Assembly (NCBI RefSeq): GCF_024704835.1
Contig: NZ_JAMXBE010000008.1
Coordinates: forward strand, 180,918 to 244,917
Origin: Parapedobacter tibetensis
Lineage (GTDB): Bacteria; Bacteroidota; Bacteroidia; Sphingobacteriales; Sphingobacteriaceae
Reading direction: 5' to 3'
DNA: 64,000 bases
Of this stretch, positions 55,502-62,563 are shown in pieces. A program made the position numbers and the translations under genes. Within the stretch, counting starts at the first letter, position 1, and every line of letters begins with the position of its first letter. The notes under the pieces are model-generated. The model was given only the letters and a program-made list of their open reading frames with translations, ran no database searches and was not told the origin of the DNA.

Positions 55502-56117
55502 CGTTTGTCTTAAGGGCTGCGGCGTTTGGAAATGGGCCGGAACCGTTTGTATATGACGTCAAACCGTACGGAAAATATGCCAAACCGTACGGAAAATGGG
55601 GCTAACCATACGGTAGTAAGGTAGCATAAAACGGTTTCGGGTTAAAGGCGTACGGCAATGGGGAATAGCCAGACGCCGCAGACGTAAAACCATATGCCGG
55701 AGCGCCATAACCATCCTATTCCACGCCGTAGGCATATGGAAATATACGGTAACCATACGCCGGGAAGGCATTGCCGTATGCCGGGACTCTGGAATAAAAC
55801 GGTTCCGGGTTATTGACATACGGAAATGGTCCAAAACCGTATGCCGGAGGTATATAGCCAAACGCCTTAGCGCCTTCACCGTACGGTTACAACCTAAAAC
55901 CCTATGGTTATAGCCTAAAACCATACGGAAATGGTGCATTTCTGTACGGAAATAACTCCCCGGCATCCACCGGATACCTTAACCATACGGTTCCAGACCA
56001 AAACCATACGGAAATGCGCCATTTCCATACGGAAATAGCTCGCCGGCGCATGCCGAAGCACCAGAACCGTATTATTATAAGCCTTTTCCAAACGGTAGCT
56101 GGGTATTTCCAAACGGT
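55502..56117. repeat. Degenerate tandem array, 30 units of 21 bp
   Basis: Starting from the core CGTACGG or CATACGG, units begin at 55502, 55523, 55544, 55565 and so on every 21 bp to 55964, then (after a single 20-bp unit) at 55984, 56005 and on to 56110. Thirty units can be placed. The consensus is about CRTACGGAAATGG, then six variable bases, then AAC. The units differ a lot from each other, but the spacing holds to the base. The core CCRTAYGG is near-palindromic. 21 bp equals two turns of B-DNA and also seven codons. No spacers alternate with repeats, so it is not a CRISPR. Confidence 0.9.
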
Positions 56118-56124
56118 TTAGCAC
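55559..56124 (-). pseudogene. Possible heptapeptide-repeat gene across the array, with one frameshift
   Basis: On the minus strand a frame opens at a GTG (56124) and reads seven-residue units such as YRLEKAY, FRMEMAH, FRMVLVW, NRMVKVS. The single 20-bp unit (55964-55983) shifts the frame. Beyond it the same heptad frame is again open from 55966 down to a stop at 55559, about 136 codons with no stop (HFRMVLG, NRMVMAL, RRLAIYL). A -7 box (56211-56218) and an AGGAAGG stretch lie upstream of the GTG. The plus-strand frame in the same repeats (KPYGNG-like) is broken by at least eight stops. Whether any protein is made is unknown; it may only be a DNA repeat. Confidence 0.35.
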
Positions 56125-56210
56125 GGGTTTTTTGTACCTTCCTAAAAAGACTTGACAGGCTTTTGGGTTAATAAATTTAACTGACTACAACAATCCCGTA
56201 ATCGCTGGCG

Positions 56211-56218
56211 CAAAGGTA
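56211..56218 (-). promoter_or_regulatory. -7 box pointing into the 21-bp array
   Basis: Reads TACCTTTG on the minus strand, an exact TAnnTTTG box, about 90 nt before the GTG of the heptad frame. No TTG is found at the standard spacing. Confidence 0.4.
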
Positions 56219-56531
56219 CGCAAAAAACAATCAACCTATTCCTGGATGCCCTTTTTGTTTTATTCCTGCTTCCCATGCCATTATGGACGGTATTACCGTA
56301 GGAACCGGTAAAAGGAATGTCAACCCTGTCCCGGGCGGCACAAAAGCCGGTATTCCGTAAGTTACGGGCGGCGATCCGCTTATCCCGGTTTTTCCGACCA
56401 GCTGTATGGCTTTTGCTGTTTTCCGGACGCAGTCCATCGTATTGTCGTTTTTGCAGGCACTTTCCAGCTTACCGCTGTTTGCGGGTCGCGCCTCCCCGGG
56501 GTGTTACCTGATAGTGCCTGCTGCCATGTGA

Positions 56532-56672
56532 TTATTCCTGTATATCCATCCCAAGGACCATCATATGGGTATCATTGCCGAAGACTTACACGATGAGAAC
56601 GTATTGAATAATAATGGTGTGGTATTTTTTATAGATACGGTGTTCTTTCTCACCCCGGATTTTTCTAGTTGA
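56532..56672 (+). pseudogene. 3' remnant of a polyvalent-protein kinase gene (mobile-element type)
   Basis: A 46-codon open stretch bounded by stops reads IHPKDHH, then MGIIAEDLHDENVLNNNG, then VVFFIDTVFFLTPD. This matches the C-terminal part (HxDxxN-like catalytic loop and D-x-V motif) of the kinase domain found in Bacteroidota polyvalent proteins and integrative elements, as I remember that family. No start or N-terminal part survives, so it is a relic. It implies that a mobile element once occupied this gene-poor stretch between the two repeat arrays. The rest of 56118-56531 shows no recognisable gene. Confidence 0.5.
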
Positions 56673-56696
56673 ATTCATTGGCTATTGGGACGGCGC

Positions 56697-56927
56697 ATAT
56701 CCCCCGCAGTGCACCGATACCGGGGGACAATGCCTGATCGCGAGGACGCGGAAATGCACTGCGGGGGTACATGGAAGTACTGTGGGGGCACGGTGGCTTA
56801 CGATAGGGATATGATGTATCCATGTTGGGGGACGATGAATCCCCGTCATCCTAGCATGGCGCTTCGAGCCGGGACTACGACTTGTTGCGTCCCCGCTTAG
56901 GCGTATTGTTGCCCCTGCGTGTAGGTT
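56697..56927. repeat. Second 21-bp-period array
   Basis: Starting at 56697, about eleven units can be laid out every 21 bp (56718, 56739, 56760, 56781, 56802, 56823 and on to 56907). Each opens with a run such as TGCGGGGG, TGTGGGGG, TGTTGGGG or TGTTGCCC. The sequence differs from the first array but the period is the same. On the minus strand it reads as heptads like HRAPTVL, PCTPAVH, HCPPVSV. From 56928 to 57198 I see no gene; one minus-strand stretch of about 35 codons ending near 57015 may be another relic, but I cannot name it. Confidence 0.65.
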
Positions 56928-57198
56928 TTCTGCGCGCGGCACCTGCGTTCTTAATGGGGTTCCGTACGATCCGACAAAAAGCTTAATGCAGCGTGCGGGT
57001 GTATATTCACAGACTTGTAATTGCCGTCGTAACGGCAACGGCGCTGCACGGGTGACGTTTGTTATTGAACGGATTGGAAGTCAGTACCACCACGGCTCCG
57101 TCTTGGATCAACAGCGGGCCGGACTGCCCAATACCATGCAGAGGCGGCCCACGTCATCTTTCATGGACTCGAAATAAAACCCACCACCCCGATACCAG

Positions 57199-57564
57199 CT
57201 AGCGCCTTTTTAGTTTTCCGTCCAGGATATCCATTGAATGCCGGAGGATTTCCGTGATGGCATCCACAGGGAGATCCGCTTCCGGATCCAGTGGCAAGAT
57301 CTTCATGCGGATGCGGTTGCCTTGCACCAACAACGGATGGTCGATCAATTTGCCGTATACAACGCCCATATATGGCAGACCGGAGTGCTTATTAGTCGTC
57401 AGGTAGCACATCATCCGCTTTCTGTAATAGAAGAATGGAGCGCTGTATTTCCATTCGGGCGTAATCGCATCGTGCAGCGAAAGCACAAGCGTTTTCACTG
57501 CCAGCATGGTTTCTCGGACCGCTTCCCCCTGCCGCAAATAATAGTTGTCGATGATATTGATCAT
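57199..57564 (-). CDS. DUF1801 (YdhG/YjbR-like) protein
   Basis: This 121-residue protein has the DUF1801 features: a helical N-terminus, the central WKYSAPFFYYRKRMMCYL and the C-terminal PVDAITEILRHSMDIL. The family adopts a YdhG-like fold; its function is not established. The start overlaps the GyrI-like gene stop by 4 nt, so it is the third member of the WYL-regulator operon. Confidence 0.8.
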   Translation of the reverse strand: MINIIDNYYLRQGEAVRETMLAVKTLVLSLHDAITPEWKYSAPFFYYRKRMMCYLTTNKHSGLPYMGVVYGKLIDHPLLVQGNRIRMKILPLDPEADLPVDAITEILRHSMDILDGKLKRR

Positions 57565-58016
57565 GGCTCTATAGCTACAAATATATCGATTTCGGCACTT
57601 TCCTGTTGCCGCACTTTCGGGCTGTAGACCTCAAAATCAGTGGTAAACCGCCGGGCCAATCCGGCCGACCAAATCTTCAACCATTCGTCGTAAACAATCC
57701 CCTCGGTGATATTGCCTGTTGCCGTAAATTTTGCATAGCTGCCCCCGCCGAGTGTCTCTCCCACCATACCTCCCGGAATAGTGTCCAGTGAGGTTACTCT
57801 GCAGCCGATCAACGTCGTGTAGGGAGCCATATGGTCTTTTTCATAGTCGAGGTAGCTGCAGTAAACCGTGTCGTCGACTTTGTTGGGGATGCGTGCACTA
57901 CAATTTTCCACTATAAACCGTTGCCACAGTGCAGGAATATCCTGTGCCGCCTGTTCGCGTTGGTTGCTGGTCTTTACCGCGATGCCAATTACGTAAAATT
58001 GTTCGATGTATTCCAT
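57561..58016 (-). CDS. GyrI-like effector-binding-domain protein
   Basis: This 151-residue protein is a stand-alone GyrI-like/AraC effector-binding domain: VIGIAVKTSNQREQAAQDIP, then CSYLDYEKDHMAPYTTLIGC, and a C-terminal DFEVYSPKVRQQESAEIDIF stretch with the conserved Glu. No DNA-binding part is present. Such proteins bind small hydrophobic or cationic compounds. It lies 56 nt after the WYL regulator gene and overlaps the DUF1801 gene by 4 nt. Confidence 0.85.
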   Translation of the reverse strand: MEYIEQFYVIGIAVKTSNQREQAAQDIPALWQRFIVENCSARIPNKVDDTVYCSYLDYEKDHMAPYTTLIGCRVTSLDTIPGGMVGETLGGGSYAKFTATGNITEGIVYDEWLKIWSAGLARRFTTDFEVYSPKVRQQESAEIDIFVAIEP

Positions 58017-58072
58017 TGTCTTGTTTTTTTAACGTTTCGGCAAAACTAAACCTCGGCTGCGACAACAGTATG

Positions 58073-58786
58073 TCAGGGGTTATCCAAACTTTTTGTGTGG
58101 CATTGTTCAAAGTAGTCCTGCAGCGTTATTTGCTGTGGTTCGAAGGTGGTTTGTAGTACATGTAGCTTTTGTATCCGATCCAACCGGAATGCCCGGAAAT
58201 CTGACCGCAGGTGGCAAAGCGCGATGAGCAACCAGTTGTCCTGCGTACTGTAAACCGCGAACGGCTCTACGAGTCTGGTGGTTGACTTGCCTTGCTCGTC
58301 CGTATAGTTGATCTCCGTGAGCAGACAGTTGGTCAGCGCCCGTTGTAAGATTGCCAAATGATTGCTGGTATGTTCTTGCTCGGTATTTTGCCTGAAATAG
58401 ACGCGTTCGGCCAGCAGGTTTGCCTTCTCCTTTACCGAATGCTTAAGTACGCCCTTGATCTTGGCAATGGCATCGGCATAATCATGCACGAACGACGTAT
58501 CCCTGTTCTGCCGAACCAACTGCTCTGCCGTAATCAGCGCATTGGCTTCATTTTCGGTCAACATCACCGGCGGTAGCCGATAGCCTTCCATCAGCGAATA
58601 CCCCTTCCCTTCTTCCGTGTAAATCGGAATGCCAGCCTGTTCCAGAGCACGGATATCCCTGTAAATCGTACGGACGCTTACGTTAAATCGTTCGGCAAAC
58701 TGCGCAGCTGTCAGTAGGCGTTTGGTCTGCAACTGCGTAAGTATTGCCGTTAGACGGGAAATTCGCTTTAGATCGATCTCGTTCAT
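58073..58786 (-). CDS. WYL-domain transcriptional regulator (YafY type)
   Basis: The protein has 237 residues from the ATG at 58786 (MNEIDLKRISRL). An N-terminal HTH_11 domain (about 8-65, with TAAQFAERFNVSVRTIYRDI) is followed by a WYL domain (about 140-225, with DNWLLIALCHLRSDFRAFRLDRI). Such regulators sense ligands or nucleic acids through the WYL pocket. It is the first gene of a three-gene operon and probably controls it. The -7 box ends 3 nt before the ATG, so the mRNA would have almost no leader. Confidence 0.9.
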   Translation of the reverse strand: MNEIDLKRISRLTAILTQLQTKRLLTAAQFAERFNVSVRTIYRDIRALEQAGIPIYTEEGKGYSLMEGYRLPPVMLTENEANALITAEQLVRQNRDTSFVHDYADAIAKIKGVLKHSVKEKANLLAERVYFRQNTEQEHTSNHLAILQRALTNCLLTEINYTDEQGKSTTRLVEPFAVYSTQDNWLLIALCHLRSDFRAFRLDRIQKLHVLQTTFEPQQITLQDYFEQCHTKSLDNP

Positions 58787-58789
58787 CGC

Positions 58790-58820
58790 CAAAGATAGCG
58801 AAATCACGGCATTCCGTCAA
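58790..58820 (-). promoter_or_regulatory. Promoter of the WYL operon, abutting the start codon
   Basis: On the minus strand TTG (58820-58818), a 20-bp spacer and the exact box TATCTTTG (58797-58790). The ATG begins at 58786, only 3 nt after the box. The predicted transcript starts at or within the start codon. Confidence 0.7.
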
Positions 58821-58851
58821 TTCGCCTGCCGCTTCGGCTACGTGATCGAGG

Positions 58852-61230
58852 CTATTCCGTTCGCAAAGACTTGACCGGATTGGCAAGCGCAGCCTTTAGC
58901 GCACGATAACAAATGGTCATCGCAGCAATGGAGGCTGTTATCAACACGGCCAAAATGAATACACCTACGGAAATGGATATCCGATACCTGAAGTCCTCCA
59001 AATACAGATGCATGCTCCACCAAGCTATCGGCGCCGCCACTAAGAAGGCAAAAAGGATAAGCCGCCCGAATTCCTTGCCGAAAATCCATAAAATCTGCAC
59101 TACGGAAGCACCTAACACTTTCCGTATGCCTATCTCTTTCGTCTTGCGGAAAGCCATGAACGACATCATGCCATACAAGCCGAGGCAGTTGATGAAGATT
59201 GCGATGCCTGCAAACAACTTGATCAGGATAAGGATCATCTTGTCGGTCTGGTAAAAATTGGAGATTCGGTCGTCCAGAAGCTGAAAGGCATACAGCTGAT
59301 CCGGATACGTATCGGTCCACACCTGCTTGATGGCACCCAATGTCGCAGCCATATCGCCGGGATGGATCTTGACCGCACAGTTCATGTAATCATCCTTATC
59401 GCTCATGATGCAGACGGGCGTTATTTCGTCCCTCAGGGAATAATTGTAAAAGTCCTTTACCACCCCCACGACGGGCGCGGTGATCGTACCGCCGTTGATC
59501 GAGATATTCTTCCCGATGACCTCCTGTACGTCGCTAATGCCCAATTTTTCTATAAACGTCTCGTTTACGAGGAATTCACGGGTGGTATCCGAATGGAAAA
59601 TATTCCTGCCGGCAACCAGCTCGATGCCGAACGTGGATATGAACCGATCGTCACCGTACTTCATGTTAATGCCCCAAGGTTCGTCTGTTTCCCTGCCCGC
59701 ATACCGCACGCCGGTGGTCTTGTTCGATCCGGAAGCCGGCGCATTGAAACAAAATGAAACATCCCTGATAGCCGGGATCTCCGCAAACCTTGTCCGCATC
59801 GTATTCATTTTCACTGGGTCATGGATGGGTACCGGCAGCATGACAATATCCTGCTTATCGAAACCCAGATCGGAGTTGGTCGAAAAGTCGATCTGCTTCG
59901 TGATCACCAAGGTACTTATGATGAGCAGCTGTGCAATCATCATTTGAAATACGATAAGTGTCTTTCTCAATGAAAAGGTATTGGTCTGGCTGGCAGAAAG
60001 TTTATTTTTCAACGACGCCAACGGCTGGATCCCAGTCATGACCATGGCGGGGTAAAATCCGGAAAGTACCACCATGGTTAAGAAGGTCAGGACAGCAAAG
60101 ATTGCAAACCGCCAATTATTGAGGAAAGTGATTGGCAGCTGGACATCCACATACGTATTTAAGGCCGTAATGGCAATATTGGCGAGCAGATGGATCAATA
60201 CCAATGCGACAAACGTAATCATGGCCGTTTCGACGATAAACTGCCAGAAAAGCTGAGAACGTGAGCTGCCCAAAATTTTCCGCAACCCCATCTCTTTGGT
60301 CCTATTGATCGATTGTGCCGTAGCAAGGTTGACAAAATTGACACAGGAGGTCATGATGAGCAACAACCCCACCAGAGCCAGCACCCATAGGTAACGCTTC
60401 GCATGTGGGTTCCCCAAACTTTCATTGAAATGAATGTCAGAAAGGGTCTGCAGCTTAAATTGATAGGTTTTTGCAGCCTCAGCCGTATAATACTTTCGGC
60501 TGAGCCCGGTCAGCGCCTGATCTACGGACTGTTTTGAAATGTCCGGCTTCAACATTACAAAGACCTGCATCCCTTCGAAGATTGCTCCCCAGTTATTCCG
60601 GTTCGGATTATCGAGACTGACATATGAAAGGTATATTTCATGCTTGAAATCCGTATTCAAGGGTTTATCCTGAAGCACGCCCACCACCGTAAAATTATCC
60701 CCATTGTTTAGGCGGATGATCTTCCCGACAGCATCCTCGGTATCAAAAAAGCGTTTCGCCAGTCTTTGTGTAATCACGGCCATATGGGGTTGGGTGAAGG
60801 CCCCTTCCGTGTTTCCGTATACCAGTGGAAAATTGAAGATGTCAAAAAATGCAGGGTCGACATATGCCACATCGGTTTCCGCTTTGAAATCCTGCTGGCT
60901 GGTTTCATCCGGCAAGGTAATCAATTGATCGCCGAAATTGGCCAATCGGGCCACTTGGTCGGCATGCGTAAAATCGGTCTCAATAGCCTTTCCGAGCGGA
61001 GCTGGCACTCCTGCCGAATAGGTGATATCCTCGCCATGCAATTCGCTGACAATGCGATAGGTCCGGTCCAGCTGATTATGGAAGGTGTCGAAGCTTAACT
61101 GGAAATTAATCAGCGAAAAAATAACGACACCGGATGCAATGCCCAGCGAGAGTCCGAGTACATTGACAATGGCGTATACCCTGTTCCGGTTCAGATTGCG
61201 CCATGCAAGTGTAAGATCATTTTTAAGCAT
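58852..61230 (-). CDS. FtsX/MacB-type ABC transporter permease, orphan
   Basis: This 792-residue protein has an N-terminal helix, a large periplasmic MacB-like core domain (about 45-245), an FtsX module (about 285-430), a second periplasmic domain and a second FtsX module (about 670-790). The coupling-helix segments MGLRKILGSSRSQLFWQFI and IGIRKVLGASVVQILWIFG mark the contact sites for an ATPase. This duplicated form is frequent in Bacteroidota and often, as here, has no ATPase gene beside it. Export of a peptide, lipid or drug is possible, but the substrate is unknown. It has an elaborate upstream region. Confidence 0.92.
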   Translation of the reverse strand: MLKNDLTLAWRNLNRNRVYAIVNVLGLSLGIASGVVIFSLINFQLSFDTFHNQLDRTYRIVSELHGEDITYSAGVPAPLGKAIETDFTHADQVARLANFGDQLITLPDETSQQDFKAETDVAYVDPAFFDIFNFPLVYGNTEGAFTQPHMAVITQRLAKRFFDTEDAVGKIIRLNNGDNFTVVGVLQDKPLNTDFKHEIYLSYVSLDNPNRNNWGAIFEGMQVFVMLKPDISKQSVDQALTGLSRKYYTAEAAKTYQFKLQTLSDIHFNESLGNPHAKRYLWVLALVGLLLIMTSCVNFVNLATAQSINRTKEMGLRKILGSSRSQLFWQFIVETAMITFVALVLIHLLANIAITALNTYVDVQLPITFLNNWRFAIFAVLTFLTMVVLSGFYPAMVMTGIQPLASLKNKLSASQTNTFSLRKTLIVFQMMIAQLLIISTLVITKQIDFSTNSDLGFDKQDIVMLPVPIHDPVKMNTMRTRFAEIPAIRDVSFCFNAPASGSNKTTGVRYAGRETDEPWGINMKYGDDRFISTFGIELVAGRNIFHSDTTREFLVNETFIEKLGISDVQEVIGKNISINGGTITAPVVGVVKDFYNYSLRDEITPVCIMSDKDDYMNCAVKIHPGDMAATLGAIKQVWTDTYPDQLYAFQLLDDRISNFYQTDKMILILIKLFAGIAIFINCLGLYGMMSFMAFRKTKEIGIRKVLGASVVQILWIFGKEFGRLILFAFLVAAPIAWWSMHLYLEDFRYRISISVGVFILAVLITASIAAMTICYRALKAALANPVKSLRTE

Positions 61231-61263
61231 AAGACTGGCGTCTATAATTTATTCAAAAATCAG

Positions 61264-61286
61264 CAGAAAGCGTTTTTCGCTTTCTG
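61264..61286. other. Leader hairpin of the permease gene
   Basis: CAGAAAGCG (61264-61272) and CGCTTTCTG (61278-61286) pair perfectly around five T. The right arm can instead pair with CAGAA at 61293-61297 through TTCTG (61282-61286). In the mRNA the hairpin is followed by CTGATTTTT, so it could act as an attenuator or as a late terminator for metA. Confidence 0.5.
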
Positions 61287-61340
61287 TCTGAACAGAATAC
61301 TACATTTCTGTACCATAATTGTAACGTACTGGAAAATAGA

Positions 61341-61348
61341 CAAATATA
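61341..61348 (-). promoter_or_regulatory. -7 box of the FtsX-type permease gene
   Basis: Reads TATATTTG on the minus strand, an exact TAnnTTTG box. It leaves a leader of about 105 nt containing the hairpin at 61264-61286. No -33 TTG is at the usual distance; two dyads lie upstream instead. Confidence 0.55.
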
Positions 61349-61367
61349 ATTTAGCAATTTATCAAAC

Positions 61368-61405
61368 TGTTCGGAATCGGACACTATGCTGTACGAATTC
61401 GGACA
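61368..61405. promoter_or_regulatory. Two 16-bp dyads, 22 bp apart, upstream of the permease promoter
   Basis: TGTTCGGAATCGGACA (61368-61383) and TGTACGAATTCGGACA (61390-61405) are imperfect palindromes of the form TGTnCGnnnnCGnACA. They are centred about 41 and 63 bp upstream of the predicted start, activator-like positions on nearly the same DNA face. Confidence 0.6.
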
Positions 61406-61434
61406 AAAGCAAATTCAAAAACAATCCGCTACAT

Positions 61435-61491
61435 CCCCTTTCAGGGGTTCAACATACCATAACAGGCGGCCTTCCCCCTATTTGGGAGAGG
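61435..61491. other. Two short GC-rich hairpins downstream of metA
   Basis: CCCCT/AGGGG (61435-61447) and an imperfect CCTTCCCC/GGGAGAGG (61470-61491) fold in the gap after metA. Neither has a T run directly after it, so termination is possible but not shown. Confidence 0.3.
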
Positions 61492-61514
61492 GTTTGCTTC
61501 AGAAGTCTTGCACG

Positions 61515-62459
61515 TTAACCGTGTTGTTTAATGTCTTCCAAATACGCTATTTCCTTTAAATCAAACGGGGTCTCCTGGTAAACGAAATAATTCAACCAGT
61601 TGTTGAACAGCAGGTTCGCATGTCCGGCCCAGCGGACAACAGGTGGCTGTTTCGGATCCTCTCCGGTATAATAATTCTTGGGTATATCGATTGGAAGCCC
61701 TTTTTCCCAATCCCTTATATATTCCTCATGGAGTGTCCAAGGTGCATATTCCGAATGGCCGGTCAAATAAAATTCCCGGCCTCCTCTCGAAGCAATGATT
61801 GCTGCACCTGCGTCTTCCGATTTGGACAGGACGGCAACTCCTTCCAAACCTGCTAGATCTGCTTCCGCAATGGCGGTATGCCGGCTATGCGGAATATAAA
61901 ACTCATCATCGAAGCCTCGGAATAACGGATGCTTTTTATCGGGCGCACTGTGCTTGAAAACACCGAACAGCTTTTTATCCAACGGGACTTTACCAACACC
62001 ATAAAAATGGTACAAAGCTGCTTGGGAAGCCCAGCAGATGTATAGGGTGGACGTAACGTGCTTTCTTGCCCAATCGAAAATCATTTTGATTTCATCCCAA
62101 TACGAAACGTCCTCAAATTCCAGCTTCTCCACAGGCGCACCAGTAATAATCATTCCATCGTAATAATTTTCTGCAACCTCCTTAAAACCTTTGTAGAACA
62201 TTTCCAGATGCTCCTCGGGCGTGTTCTTTGGGGTGTGGGTATCCAAACGGAGAAATTCAACCTCAACCTGTAAAGGGTTATTGGACAGCAACCTGATGAA
62301 ATCGGTCTCCGTCGAGATTTTCAACGGCATCAGATTCAGGATGATGACACGCATCGGACGAATATCCTGTGTATTCGCCCGTAAGTCATTCATCACAAAT
62401 ATATTCTCGTTCTCGAGTAGTGATATCGCTGGGAGATTGTTTGGTATCTTTACTGGCAT
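61515..62459 (-). CDS. metAA: Homoserine O-acyltransferase MetA, predicted acetyltransferase
   Basis: The protein has 314 residues from the ATG at 62459 (MPVKIPNNLPA). It activates homoserine for methionine synthesis. Catalytic Cys142 (LYICWASQAAL) and the GHSEYAPW segment are present. Residue 111, in GAPVEKLEF, is Glu. In MetA enzymes studied biochemically, Glu at this position goes with acetyl-CoA and Gly with succinyl-CoA, so acetyl-CoA use is predicted despite the usual succinyltransferase name. A -7 box lies 28 nt upstream; that leader is too short for a SAM riboswitch. Confidence 0.94.
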   Translation of the reverse strand: MPVKIPNNLPAISLLENENIFVMNDLRANTQDIRPMRVIILNLMPLKISTETDFIRLLSNNPLQVEVEFLRLDTHTPKNTPEEHLEMFYKGFKEVAENYYDGMIITGAPVEKLEFEDVSYWDEIKMIFDWARKHVTSTLYICWASQAALYHFYGVGKVPLDKKLFGVFKHSAPDKKHPLFRGFDDEFYIPHSRHTAIAEADLAGLEGVAVLSKSEDAGAAIIASRGGREFYLTGHSEYAPWTLHEEYIRDWEKGLPIDIPKNYYTGEDPKQPPVVRWAGHANLLFNNWLNYFVYQETPFDLKEIAYLEDIKQHG

Positions 62460-62486
62460 GCTATTTCCTCGCACCTGATTTGCGAA

Positions 62487-62494
62487 CAAAAATA
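62487..62494 (-). promoter_or_regulatory. -7 box of metA
   Basis: Reads TATTTTTG on the minus strand, an exact TAnnTTTG box. No TTG at the normal distance. The leader would be about 22 nt. Confidence 0.5.
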
Positions 62495-62563
62495 CGGAGA
62501 ATTTTGGGGCTTTGGAGATTTTATTGGTGATACTTCTCTCCACAGGAGATAAGCCGATGTAGC

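Noticed and set aside
55561..55990. Plus-strand repeat protein with KPYGNG-type heptads
   Set aside because: The frame has at least eight TAA/TAG stops, most at the same column of the repeat, and no start. The minus-strand frame is open instead.
55502..56117. CRISPR array
   Set aside because: Units are directly adjacent with no unique spacers, the repeats are too diverged, and no cas genes are near.
57000..57178. Minus-strand stretch reading LLIQDGAVVVLTSNPFNN
   Set aside because: It is stop-free for only about 35 codons, I cannot assign a family, and there is no start; at most it is another relic in the island.
62460..62500. SAM riboswitch before metA
   Set aside because: The leader predicted from the -7 box is under 30 nt and has no hairpins; there is no room for an aptamer.
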